64,000 nucleotides of DNA from Actinomycetes bacterium (GTDB lineage: Bacteria > Actinomycetota > Coriobacteriia > Coriobacteriales > Eggerthellaceae): assembly GCA_023429565.1 (NCBI GenBank), contig JAEZDJ010000065.1:1-64000 (forward strand), read 5' to 3'. The notes below the pieces were generated by a model that saw nothing but the letters and a program-made list of their open reading frames with translations, was not told where the DNA came from and ran no database searches. Made by a program: the position numbers and the translations under genes. Below are positions 45,612 through 53,857 of this stretch, one piece after another (positions within the stretch are counted from its first letter, which is position 1; every line of letters begins with the position of its first letter).

Positions 45612-47150
45612 ATGGCACAGTACTACCTCACCTATGACGGAGGAACGCAGAGCACGAAAGCCGCCCTGTACCGCGACGACATGACATGCGTGGCCCAACA
45701 CGCCGTGCCGAACCACATCCGATATCCCCAAGCCGATTGGGCCGAAATCGATGCAGACGACTACGTCGAGGCAGTGCGCACCTGTGTTCGCGCCTGCCTC
45801 GAGCAGAGCAACATCGACCCCAACGATGTACGCGCCCTTTGCGGCGATGGGATCATCTGCGGCGTCTTAGGCATCGGGAAAGACGGCAAAGCGGTCACTC
45901 CCTACATTCCCTATCTGGACTCACGCGCAAATGGTATCGCCGAGGAACTGAACGCCCATCCTGATCCGCTGTGGGTCAGCGAAAGCGGCAACAACCGCGT
46001 TGATCCGTTTTACCCCCCGGTGGTTGTGAAATGGCTGCTCGAAAACCGCCCGGGCTTCCGAGAAGAAGTGGCCAAGGTGGTGCCGAACGGCTCCTACATC
46101 GCAGCCCGTCTTGCCGGCCTTTCGGCGGAAGGGGCGTTCATCGACAGCGCCACCCTGTCAGCCTGGCTGGTTGGGTTCGACGCCATGAACAAGCAGTGGT
46201 CCAAAGCCCAGATGGACAATTTGGGCATACCTTTCGACATCCTCCCCTCCATCGTCAATCCTTGGGACGTCATCGGTACCCTGTGCGAGGACGAGGCGCA
46301 CAGCATGGGGCTTCCGGCAGGCATCCCCATCATCGCGGGCGCCGGCGACACCATGCAAAGCAATCTTGGGTGCGGGCTGGTGGAGACCGGCATGGCCGCG
46401 GACGTGGCGGGCACGGCAGCCATGTTCACCGTCATGGTCGACGGCATACACGAGCAGCTCAGCCGAGAATCCAACCTGCTCTTTTCGGTGGGCACTCTAC
46501 CAAACACCTATTTTTACTGGGGCTACATTCGCACCGGAGGCCTTTCGCTGCAATGGTTCCGCGACAAGATATGCGACCGAGCGGACGACCCGGCGTTCTA
46601 CGACGACATGCAGGAACGGGCAGCCGCCGTACCCCCGGGAGCACGAGGCACGCTCTTCATCCCCTATCTCACCGGAGGCACCGGAGAGCTCGCGAACAGC
46701 AGCGCAGGATTCGTCAACATGACATCGAAGAGCGATCAGGCGGAAATGTGGCGCTCCATATTGGAATCTATCGCCTATGAATACCGTTCCCTGACGGATT
46801 CCTTGAACGAATGCGGCATCAGCATCGACAACGTCGTCATCACCGAGGGCGGCAGCAAGTCATCCCTCTGGAACCAGATCAAGGCAGATGTGCTGGAAGT
46901 TCCCACCTACACGCTCCAGAAAAGCGAAGGAGCCCTTCTGGCGAACGCCGTCATGGCAGCCTACGCCATCGGCGACGTGGCGGACTTCAAAGGCGCCATA
47001 GCTCGCTACGTCGAGAGGAAGGACGAGTTCACTCCCGAAAGCACAGCCTGCACGCGCTATCGCACAGCCTTCGGCGTGCAGCAGCAGCTGGTCAAAGAAA
47101 CCATGAAGCCGTCGTTCGATCTCATCAAGGGGCTGCAGGCCCATGAATGA
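45612..47150 (+). CDS. FGGY-family carbohydrate kinase
   Basis: The 512-residue kinase has the N-terminal ATPase motif TYDGGTQSTKAALY (phosphate 1 loop), the LCGDGIICGVLG segment, a central GAGDTMQSNLG with the likely catalytic Asp, and the C-terminal adenosine motif ITEGGSKSSLWNQIKADVL. It belongs to the xylulokinase/fuculokinase superfamily, but the sugar cannot be read from the sequence. ATG 45612 has AAGGGAA upstream. Its stop overlaps the next start by 8 bp, so the kinase and HAD phosphatase are translationally coupled. The third gene is a RuBisCO-like protein, so the substrate is likely a ketose or acid sugar that this pathway processes. Confidence 0.88.
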   Translation: MAQYYLTYDGGTQSTKAALYRDDMTCVAQHAVPNHIRYPQADWAEIDADDYVEAVRTCVRACLEQSNIDPNDVRALCGDGIICGVLGIGKDGKAVTPYIPYLDSRANGIAEELNAHPDPLWVSESGNNRVDPFYPPVVVKWLLENRPGFREEVAKVVPNGSYIAARLAGLSAEGAFIDSATLSAWLVGFDAMNKQWSKAQMDNLGIPFDILPSIVNPWDVIGTLCEDEAHSMGLPAGIPIIAGAGDTMQSNLGCGLVETGMAADVAGTAAMFTVMVDGIHEQLSRESNLLFSVGTLPNTYFYWGYIRTGGLSLQWFRDKICDRADDPAFYDDMQERAAAVPPGARGTLFIPYLTGGTGELANSSAGFVNMTSKSDQAEMWRSILESIAYEYRSLTDSLNECGISIDNVVITEGGSKSSLWNQIKADVLEVPTYTLQKSEGALLANAVMAAYAIGDVADFKGAIARYVERKDEFTPESTACTRYRTAFGVQQQLVKETMKPSFDLIKGLQAHE

Positions 47151-47796
47151 TCCCCTCATCGTCCGTGCCGCCATTTTCGACTTCGACGGAACCCTCTTCG
47201 ACTCTTCACCCGCCTGGGAGGAGGTGTTGGTCGGATACCTCGACGACTTCGGCGTGCCCGCGCCCGAAGGATGCATCATGGACGAAGTCAAGGCGCTGGG
47301 GCTGCTTGGCGGCGCAAAGAAGTACAGAGAAAGCTACTCTATACCCCGCACGCCCGAGCAGATTGTCGCAAGCTGGCGCAAGGCTATGGGCACGCGCTAT
47401 CGCGAAGACATTCCCCTGCATGCGCACGCACGCACCTATCTTGAAAAACTCAAGGACCAAGGCGTCTATCTGGCGCTGGCGACCGCCATGGAGAGAGACT
47501 TCGTGGAGAGCGCCCTTGAACGCACGGGAGTGGACGCACTCTTCGACCTGGTGGTGACCACCGGCGATCTGGGCGTCGACAAGGGAAGCCCGCGCATTTT
47601 CGAATACTGCATCGAGGCTGGGGCGGCCACAAACGAAACCTCGGTGGTGTTCGAAGACTCCCCCACCGCAGCACGCGTATGCCAAACCGCAGGCATTCCC
47701 GTCATTGGAGTGTTTGACGGGATGTCCGAGCAAGATTTCATGCGCATGCAACCCTATTGCGTGAAAACGATCCGTTCTTATAGCGAACTGCTCTAA
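47143..47796 (+). CDS. HAD-superfamily phosphatase (phosphoglycolate-phosphatase-like)
   Basis: The 217-residue hydrolase has the nucleophile motif FDFDGTLFDSS (Asp13 and Asp15), motif II LATAMERDF, the Lys of motif III in DKGSPRIFEY and motif IV VFEDSPTAAR. The helical cap after motif I resembles beta-phosphoglucomutase or phosphoglycolate phosphatase. It lies between the kinase and the RLP gene. It may dephosphorylate the RLP product, much as MtnX follows MtnW in methionine salvage. That comparison is inference. Confidence 0.88.
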   Translation: MNDPLIVRAAIFDFDGTLFDSSPAWEEVLVGYLDDFGVPAPEGCIMDEVKALGLLGGAKKYRESYSIPRTPEQIVASWRKAMGTRYREDIPLHAHARTYLEKLKDQGVYLALATAMERDFVESALERTGVDALFDLVVTTGDLGVDKGSPRIFEYCIEAGAATNETSVVFEDSPTAARVCQTAGIPVIGVFDGMSEQDFMRMQPYCVKTIRSYSELL

Positions 47797-47816
47797 CGCC
47801 AAAAGGAGGCTCACCC

Positions 47817-49130
47817 ATGGGAACGACACACTACGACCCGATCATCTTCTGCCAGACGGAATCCCTCGACCTTGAGGAATTCGTTGTGGCAACCTACCTT
47901 GTCAAGGCCGACACAGCCGACATCCTCATGCGTGCCGGTGCAGTCGCGGTGGAGCAGACCACCGGGACCTGGATGCGCGTGCCCGACGAAACCGACGAGG
48001 TGCGCCGCAAGCATGTCGGGCGCGTCATAGCCGTCTACAACGTGCCCGGATACGAAGTCACCTGCCCCGACCGCACGCGAACCTGCATCATGAAAATAGC
48101 CTTCCCTTGGAAGAACTTCGGGCATCAGCAGCCCGAGATGCTTTCCACCGTGTTCGGAAACATATCCATGACCGAACATCTGCAGCTGCTTGACCTTGAA
48201 TTTCCCAAAACCTTCACCGACGGCTTCGCCGGTCCGCAGTTCGGCGTGCAGGGCGTGCGCGACATCATTGGAGTGCACGACCGTCCGCCCGTGCTTGCCA
48301 TGATAAAGCCCTGCACCGGGATACCGGTCGATGTCATCGAGCGCCAATTCTACAACCTGGCCATGGCGGGGATCGACATGGTGAAAGACGATGAGCTCAT
48401 AGCCGACCCGGAACATGCCCCCTTCTATGAGCGCCTTGAAGCATGCCTGCGAGCCAGCGAGCGAGCCTATCAGGAAACGGGACACCGCACCCACTATCTT
48501 CCCAACATCACCGATCGACAGGATCGCCTCTACGACAAGGCGCGCAAGGCGGTCGAGATGGGTGCCACCATGCTGATGCTGAACGTCCACGCGAGCGGTT
48601 ATGGAACCATGTCGGCACTTGCCGACGACCCGCGCATCAATGTGCCCCTTCTCGCTCATCCCTGCTTCGCCGGAGCGGCGTATATGGGAAGTGACTCGGG
48701 GCTCTCCTCCCACCTCATTCACGGCAAGTTCATGCGTCTCGACGGCGCCGACATGGTGGTCTATCCTTGCGCCTACGGCAAGGTCCCCACCCTGCCCGAT
48801 CGCTATGTTCGCATTGCGCAAAGCCTTCTCAGCGGCTTCAACGGCCTGAAGAACGCCTTCCCCTCCCCCGCAGCCGGCCTGTATCCCGGGCTGGTCCCCC
48901 AGGTGCTGACCGACCTGGGAGAAGACATCCTGCTTGGCGCAGGGGCCGCCATGCACGCGCACCCCGACGGGCTGCGTGCTGGCATCCTCGCGCTCCAGCA
49001 GGCGGCAGAGGCATGGAAGTTAGGGGTGCCTTTGGAAGAGTATCGCCGCGACCATCCCGAGCTGGATGCTTCGCTGAACATATGGCCGGAATTCTGCCCC
49101 GGAAAATCAATCTACGAACTGACCAACTGA
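47817..49130 (+). CDS. RuBisCO-like protein (form IV, RLP)
   Basis: The 437-residue protein has the RuBisCO large-subunit fold. It shows MIKPCTGIP at the position of the KPKLG motif (Lys164 aligns with catalytic Lys175) and AGIDMVKDDELI with Lys190, Asp192 and Glu193 (the carbamylation Lys201 and metal ligands). HPCFAGAAY and the C-terminal LLGAGAAMHAHPDGLRAG follow. Lys177 of true RuBisCO is Cys here, and the SGGIH phosphate loop reads PAAGLYPG. It therefore should not fix CO2. Enolase, isomerase or decarboxylase activity, as in MtnW or OiaX-type RLPs, is more likely. AGGAGG precedes the ATG by 7 bp. Kinase and HAD genes lie directly upstream. Confidence 0.88.
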   Translation: MGTTHYDPIIFCQTESLDLEEFVVATYLVKADTADILMRAGAVAVEQTTGTWMRVPDETDEVRRKHVGRVIAVYNVPGYEVTCPDRTRTCIMKIAFPWKNFGHQQPEMLSTVFGNISMTEHLQLLDLEFPKTFTDGFAGPQFGVQGVRDIIGVHDRPPVLAMIKPCTGIPVDVIERQFYNLAMAGIDMVKDDELIADPEHAPFYERLEACLRASERAYQETGHRTHYLPNITDRQDRLYDKARKAVEMGATMLMLNVHASGYGTMSALADDPRINVPLLAHPCFAGAAYMGSDSGLSSHLIHGKFMRLDGADMVVYPCAYGKVPTLPDRYVRIAQSLLSGFNGLKNAFPSPAAGLYPGLVPQVLTDLGEDILLGAGAAMHAHPDGLRAGILALQQAAEAWKLGVPLEEYRRDHPELDASLNIWPEFCPGKSIYELTN

Positions 49131-49164
49131 CATTGCCGCAAGGCGGGAGATCAGAAGGGGTGCT

Positions 49165-49200
49165 GGGGCCAGCCGGAGCATGTTCCGGCTGGCCCCTTTC
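49165..49200 (+). terminator. Terminator of the kinase-phosphatase-RLP operon
   Basis: GGGGCCAGCCGGA (49165-49177) and TCCGGCTGGCCCC (49184-49196) form a perfect 13-bp GC-rich stem, followed by TTTC. It lies 34 bp after the RLP stop. Confidence 0.8.
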
Positions 49201-49253
49201 GTTCGGCATGCCGTTTTCGAACGCCTGAGGGGAACGCGAAACACCTCACGCGC

Positions 49254-49466
49254 TCAACCCAGCTCCTTGAAAAATTCCTTTGCGGAATCGCTTGTCACAA
49301 GCCGTTTGTCTATCAATCCAAAATAGGTCGTTTTCGGAGCAGAATGCTTTTTCTTGCAGGTCCCAATGCATCCGAACTTCAGAGAGCATCCCGCCTCCTT
49401 GGCGCGAGCCTTGAGTTCCTTGGGATCGAAATCGGTGCAACGCTTGCACACTTTGACCTTCTTCAT
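49254..49466 (-). CDS. Small Cys-rich protein, DUF1450/thioredoxin-like ferredoxin type
   Basis: The 70-residue protein starts MKKVKVCKRCTDFDPKELK and contains CSLKFGCIGTCKKKH. Five to six cysteines and the fold-like pattern (CxxC, then FGCxGxC) resemble DUF1450 or thioredoxin-like [2Fe-2S] proteins. The C-terminal TTYFGLIDKRLVTSD fits the family's 'visible capacity' strand. ATG 49466 follows AAGGAGG. Function is unknown. Confidence 0.65.
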   Translation of the reverse strand: MKKVKVCKRCTDFDPKELKARAKEAGCSLKFGCIGTCKKKHSAPKTTYFGLIDKRLVTSDSAKEFFKELG

Positions 49467-49667
49467 GGGCATCCTCCTTCAGATCGTGGTCCTCAGCTCC
49501 AAGGCGCCGCGATGTCGCGTGCGTACGCCAAAAGGCGCGAGGGGGTACAGCAAACGCTTCCAACCGTCAACCGCAGATCGAAGGCATATTCACATTCTAC
49601 CGCACACGCTCCTTCTCTTCCCCGTCGTCTCGGCTGGCGTTATTATGGTCATGAGGAGGTGATTTTC

Positions 49668-49811
49668 ATGGTCTATAAAACAGGCGAGAAGCCCGGAAAG
49701 GGAACCTACCGGTGCACGCTGTGCGGAGAGATCGTCGTGCTGGATGACGATTCGGACGCCCTGCCACCGTGCCCCAAGTGCTTCCACACCGAGTACGAGA
49801 AGGTATCCTAG
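49668..49811 (+). CDS. Zinc-ribbon / rubredoxin-like small protein (47 residues)
   Basis: The product MVYKTGEKPGKGTYRCTLC... has two CxxC knuckles (CTLC and CPKC) and an acidic middle (VLDDDSDALPP). This is a rubredoxin-like zinc ribbon found as a stand-alone protein in many anaerobes. GGAGG precedes ATG 49668. The partner and function are unknown. Confidence 0.75.
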   Translation: MVYKTGEKPGKGTYRCTLCGEIVVLDDDSDALPPCPKCFHTEYEKVS

Positions 49812-49856
49812 AGCACCGTCAAGCGCATCGCTAGACAAGGTACGCCATGAAATCAA

Positions 49857-49895
49857 AAGAACCCGCCGATAAGCCAAAGCTTTCGACGGGTTCTT
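49857..49895 (-). terminator. Terminator between the zinc-ribbon gene and tRNA-Asn
   Basis: AAGAACCCG (49857-49865) and CGGGTTCTT (49887-49895) are complementary over 9 bp with a 21-nt loop. Both genes point toward it, so it may serve both strands. The trailing U-run is short on each. Confidence 0.6.
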
Positions 49896-49907
49896 CTAAA
49901 ATTCAAA

Positions 49908-49982
49908 TGGCTCCCCGGGTAGGATTCGAACCTACAACCCTCCGGTTAACAGCCGGATGCTCTGCCGTTGAGCTACCGAGGA
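49908..49982 (-). tRNA. tRNA-Asn (anticodon GTT)
   Basis: On the minus strand acceptor TCCTCGG pairs with CCGGGGA. The anticodon stem CCGGC.../...CCGGA region has loop CTGTTAA. The T-arm GTAGG/CCTAC has loop TTCGAAT and the encoded 3' end is GCCA. Confidence 0.93.
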
Positions 49983-50016
49983 ATAGTCGCGAACCTCTCG
50001 GAACGCGCAAGTGAAA

Positions 50017-50044
50017 ATTATACCCGAACTGCAGATATGCGCAA
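50017..50044 (-). promoter_or_regulatory. Promoter of tRNA-Asn
   Basis: On the minus strand TTGCGC (50044-50039) and TATAAT (50022-50017) have a 16-bp spacer, about 35 bp upstream of the tRNA. Confidence 0.65.
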
Positions 50045-50590
50045 TACCGATTTTTGCATTTTTTCAGGATGCGCCTGTCGACCCAATCCAACCGGAAGCG
50101 CTTCTTTGGCGCAGCCGTTCAACCCTCTCTCAACAGGGGCTTCCCCTCATCCACGCACTTCGGTGCCAGCCATCCGCCCTCTTTTCCTTTTCCGGTTCTT
50201 CAAAGGAAAAAGACCGGGATCTGCATACAGAGACGCTGTTTCATCCCCGTTCCGATGAAAAGGTTTGCCAGACGAATATCTCATACCGAAAGGATTAGCA
50301 TCAGCTTGGCTCAGTTTGAAATACTGAATTCTCTTCCCTCATATCATATGGGGGACACAAAGACCCATGGCCTCTTCATACTTCACTGCGTTCGGAACGG
50401 ACCTTCGTCTTCGCGCTGTCTGTCCAAATGCCCCCATCGTTTGTTGGTCGTATTTCGCAGCTTAACCTGCACACCGCCCGCAGCAACGTTGAAGGGGCAG
50501 GAGAAAAGAGAGAAGGAGACGCAGGGGAAGACGGACCGACGCACCAAGATCGCACTAGACGACGGGAGAAGAATGAAAGAGGAGGAGAAC
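50045..50590 (+). promoter_or_regulatory. Long upstream region of the first molybdoenzyme operon
   Basis: About 550 bp without a recognised gene. A frame stays open in phase with the next gene for 179 codons but lacks protein-like character. TTGAAA (50316-50321), 17 bp and TCATAT (50339-50344) form a possible promoter. TTTTCCTTT (50182-50190) and AAAGGAAAA (50202-50210) are an inverted repeat. CATAT-C-ATATG at 50340-50350 is a small palindrome. The length suggests regulatory input, perhaps from the LuxR protein at 58642. Confidence 0.4.
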
Positions 50591-52996
50591 ATGGCCGATT
50601 CCATCGAGGCCTCCACGCAAGAACATTGGGGGGAAACCAACGGAAAGAAATATCGCCGCGGCTCGCGCCTGCCGAAAAAAACCGACAGTCGACCACCGGC
50701 CCCCACAGCGGAGACCCCGAAAGTTCCTTGGACGTGGGAAGAAGACGGCATGACCGTCATACGCGGCACGGCACGAAGCGCTCCGGGATGTCATAACGTA
50801 TGCGGCATCCTTTCCTACGTGAAAAACGGGAAGCTGATCAAAGTGGAAGGCGATCCAGAGGACCCCTATAACCAAGGGCGGCTCTGCAGCCGTTGCCTCT
50901 GCATCCCCGACTATGTCTACCACGAGGATCGTCTGCTGCATCCGATGAAGCGAGACCGCTCAAACCGCGGCAAGGACAAGTTCGTAGAGATCTCGTGGGA
51001 CGAAGCCTATGAGATCATCACGCGCGAGTTTAAGCGGATCGTCGACACCTACGGCGCTGACAAGATTGCCATGTGCCAAGGCACGGGTCGCGACATCCAT
51101 CAGGTCACGCGGCTGAACGCCTGCATAGGATCTCCCAACGAAGGCGTGCCATACTTCGCTGGCAACTCCTGCTATCTGCCCCGCATCGCCTCAATGGCAT
51201 GCATGCTGGGCGGCTCCTGCGTCATGGACTGCTCCCAGTTCCTTCCCAAGCGTTACGACGATCCGCGCTACACCGTGCCCGAATATTGCATCGTCTGGGG
51301 CCACCAGCCCTTTTACAGCAACGCTGACGGTTTTTACGGACACTGGATCACGGATTTGATGAAACGCGGAATGAAAGTGGCCGTCGTCGATCCCCAACTC
51401 ACCTGGCTCGCCGCCCGGGCAGGAAAAGACTGGTTACGCGTGCGTCCCGGCGGAGATGGCGCGTTGGCCATGGCCATGCTGAAGATCATCTGTGACGAAA
51501 AGCTCTACGACCAAGATTTCTGCGATATGTGGGTCTATGGTCTAGAAGCCGTTTGCGAGCGCGTCGGCGAAATGGACTTGGACGATCTCTGCGAAAGGGC
51601 ATGGGTCGACAAGGAAGATGTCGTCCGCGTAGCCCGCACCTACGCCTCCGCACATCCCGCCGCCATCCAGTGGGGAGTTGCACTCGACCAGCAGACGGGT
51701 GGACAGCAAGCCGCTCATGCCATCACGGCAATGTGGTGCATCACCGGTAACCTTGATGTTCCGGGTGGCAATGTCATGGGAGACGCCTGTTGGGGAATCG
51801 ATCAGCCAAACTGGGTCGGCACGTGGGGATGGGACGAGCTCATGACCGAGGAAGAGCAGTCCAAGCGCATTGGCGTAGAACGCTACCCCATGTTCGCCGT
51901 CGGCTTCAAGAACCTGTCCTCCAACGCCACCATTGAAGCGTGGCAGCGTGGCGAGATCCCCATTCGCGGCGCCTACATCGTCACCAACAACTTTCTTGCC
52001 ACGATGGGAGCCCAGGCCGAGCAACAACTTGAATGGTACAAAAACATCGACTTCGTCGTGGTTTCAGACCTTTTCATGACACCCACCATGATGGCGCTTG
52101 CCGATGTCGTGCTGCCTGCCGCCACCTATGAGGAACGCGACGGATTCGGCGGGCTTAACGCCTACAGAATCAGCTGCATCAACAAGGCGATCGAACCGGT
52201 TGGTGACTCCAAGCCGGACAACACCATCTTTCTCGAATTAGGAAAACACCTGACCGATGCAATCAAACCCGCCAATAGCGATATCGCCTGGCCATGGGCC
52301 AGCGTCCAAGAGATGTGGGATTACGCGCTCGAGGACGGCGGATTCACTTGGGACGAACTGCGCGATTCCACATGGAAGTACCCTGAGTTCAAGTATCGCA
52401 AATACGAAACGGGAGACCTGCGGCCCGACGGCCAACCAGGTTTCCGCACTGAGACCGGACGTGCGGAAATCTATTCCATGGTGTTCCATCACACCTCGTG
52501 GTCAGGCCTCGATCCGCTGCCGAGCTACGTCGAGCCGGTGGAAAGCCCTTACAGCGCCCCCGACGACGTTGCCGAGTATCCCTATATCGTCACCTCCGGT
52601 GCCCGCGTGCCGCACTTCTTTCACTCCGAGCAGCGCCAGATCAAAAAACTCCGCACCCTGCATCCTGACCCGCTCGCGTATCTACATCCCAGCACTGCCC
52701 GCGCACACGGCATAGAGGAGGGCGACTGGATCTGGCTGGAGAACAAGCACGGCAAATGCAAATACAAAGCTTCGTTCAATGACACCTACGACCCCCGCGT
52801 ATTGCAGGCGGAGCATGGCTGGTGGTTCCCGGAACGCAAGAATGACGCCGAAGAAAACCTGGACGAGGAAAAGAAGGGATTGTTCGGCGTTCTCGAGTCG
52901 AACATCAACAATCTGGTGCCTTTCGATGCGGGCGTGTCAGGCTTTGGCTCGAACTACAAGGCCATGATGTGCAAGATCTACAAGGCCGATAAATAG
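50591..52996 (+). CDS. Molybdopterin-dependent oxidoreductase, catalytic subunit (module 1)
   Basis: The 801-residue protein belongs to the DMSO-reductase superfamily. An N-terminal iron-sulfur region has GCHNVCGILSYVKNGKL and GRLCSRC (Cys67, Cys71, Cys99), but the first of the usual four cysteines is Ala. Molybdopterin-binding parts include WGHQPFYSNADGF, NLDVPGGNVMGD and the C-terminal HGWWFPERKND. Cys194 in GNSCYLPR lies where the Mo-ligating residue is expected. No Tat signal is present, so it is probably cytoplasmic. It resembles dehydroxylases, transhydroxylases and related reductases of gut Eggerthellaceae, and the substrate is unknown. ATG 50591 follows GAGGAGG. Its ferredoxin-type partner is next. 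Confidence 0.85.
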   Translation: MADSIEASTQEHWGETNGKKYRRGSRLPKKTDSRPPAPTAETPKVPWTWEEDGMTVIRGTARSAPGCHNVCGILSYVKNGKLIKVEGDPEDPYNQGRLCSRCLCIPDYVYHEDRLLHPMKRDRSNRGKDKFVEISWDEAYEIITREFKRIVDTYGADKIAMCQGTGRDIHQVTRLNACIGSPNEGVPYFAGNSCYLPRIASMACMLGGSCVMDCSQFLPKRYDDPRYTVPEYCIVWGHQPFYSNADGFYGHWITDLMKRGMKVAVVDPQLTWLAARAGKDWLRVRPGGDGALAMAMLKIICDEKLYDQDFCDMWVYGLEAVCERVGEMDLDDLCERAWVDKEDVVRVARTYASAHPAAIQWGVALDQQTGGQQAAHAITAMWCITGNLDVPGGNVMGDACWGIDQPNWVGTWGWDELMTEEEQSKRIGVERYPMFAVGFKNLSSNATIEAWQRGEIPIRGAYIVTNNFLATMGAQAEQQLEWYKNIDFVVVSDLFMTPTMMALADVVLPAATYEERDGFGGLNAYRISCINKAIEPVGDSKPDNTIFLELGKHLTDAIKPANSDIAWPWASVQEMWDYALEDGGFTWDELRDSTWKYPEFKYRKYETGDLRPDGQPGFRTETGRAEIYSMVFHHTSWSGLDPLPSYVEPVESPYSAPDDVAEYPYIVTSGARVPHFFHSEQRQIKKLRTLHPDPLAYLHPSTARAHGIEEGDWIWLENKHGKCKYKASFNDTYDPRVLQAEHGWWFPERKNDAEENLDEEKKGLFGVLESNINNLVPFDAGVSGFGSNYKAMMCKIYKADK

Positions 52997-53018
52997 CAGC
53001 CAGGAAGGAATGAAAGAC

Positions 53019-53363
53019 ATGGCATATCAAGGCATTTTGGTAGACGTTGACTTCTGCACCGGCTGCGAAGCCTGCATCCTCGCCTGCCAGCAGGAACACG
53101 GCTACTCCGAGAAGGAGTACGGCCTGACCATCACGAAGCTTGGCCCACTGCACATCAACGAGTCACAAAAGGACTACCAATACGATTTCATCCCACAGTT
53201 CACCAAATGGTGCGACCTCTGCAAAAACCGCGTGAGCAAGGGCAAGCGACCCACCTGCGTGCAGCATTGTCAGGCACAGTGTCTCGACTGGGGTGACATG
53301 GAGGACCTCGCGAAGAGGATCGACTCCACCAAGCAGATGATTGTCGCCATCACTCAGGCCTAA
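53019..53363 (+). CDS. 4Fe-4S dicluster ferredoxin-type subunit (module 1)
   Basis: The 114-residue protein carries two cluster motifs: CTGCEACILAC near the N-terminus, and CDLC plus TCVQHCQAQC in the second half. It is the small electron-transfer subunit of the preceding molybdoenzyme. No membrane anchor subunit follows, so electrons must come from a soluble donor. ATG 53019 with AAGGA upstream is preferred over ATG 53010. A paralogue is at 62731. Confidence 0.88.
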   Translation: MAYQGILVDVDFCTGCEACILACQQEHGYSEKEYGLTITKLGPLHINESQKDYQYDFIPQFTKWCDLCKNRVSKGKRPTCVQHCQAQCLDWGDMEDLAKRIDSTKQMIVAITQA

Positions 53364-53436
53364 GGTCAATCGAGCCGACGTCACCCGAGCGCAGGGTGCT
53401 GGCCAAGGCAATAGAACGAGGGGAAGGAGGTCAACC

Positions 53437-53637
53437 ATGACTCAACAGTTTGAAGATGATTTTGGCGGACGAATCGCCGAGAGGCTGATGCATGTCGACG
53501 TGCGCATGGCCGGTGTGAATAGCCATGAAATCACACAGCCAGAACGCGAGCAAGGACATATCGACTGGAAGGATCAAAACTCCGCCAACATGAAGAAGAT
53601 GGCGCGCGGCGAAGTCACCCCCATCTACCACCAATAA
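53437..53637 (+). CDS. Small protein of unknown function (66 residues)
   Basis: MTQQFEDDFGGRIAERLMHV... is a short, charged, soluble protein ending MARGEVTPIYHQ. It has a strong ribosome site (AAGGAGG) and lies 74 bp after the ferredoxin-type gene, so it is probably part of the operon. I do not recognise the family. A chaperone or assembly role for the molybdoenzyme is possible but unsupported. Confidence 0.6.
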   Translation: MTQQFEDDFGGRIAERLMHVDVRMAGVNSHEITQPEREQGHIDWKDQNSANMKKMARGEVTPIYHQ

Positions 53638-53715
53638 CCGTCGCGCCTCTCCCGCGATGGGGAAACACGATGCCGAGCACGGGAGCGCACAAGACGAAGG
53701 CGGCACCGCTCCAAG

Positions 53716-53750
53716 CGTGCTGCTGCGGCGAGAACCGCCGCAGCAGCACG
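53716..53750 (+). other. Perfect 15-bp hairpin in the island
   Basis: CGTGCTGCTGCGGCG (53716-53730) and CGCCGCAGCAGCACG (53736-53750) are exact complements around the 5-nt loop AGAAC. The strong GC-rich stem has no T-run. It lies in the 220-bp spacer between the 66-residue gene and the amidohydrolase. It may separate or stabilise the mRNAs of the molybdoenzyme genes. Confidence 0.65.
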
Positions 53751-53857
53751 AGACAGACCGTCCCATCAGCACGGCAAGACAATGCCCGCGATGATGGAAC
53801 AAACGGATTGCCTCACAAGCGCAATCTCGACCGACCACACGAAGCAAAGGAAAAACC

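Noticed and set aside
47811..48962. 383-codon minus-strand frame opposite the RLP gene
   Set aside because: The plus strand carries a clear RuBisCO-like protein with conserved catalytic residues. The antisense product has no recognisable family.
47817..49130. Reading the RLP gene as genuine CO2-fixing RuBisCO
   Set aside because: Lys177 is Cys and the SGG phosphate loop is altered. No phosphoribulokinase is present.
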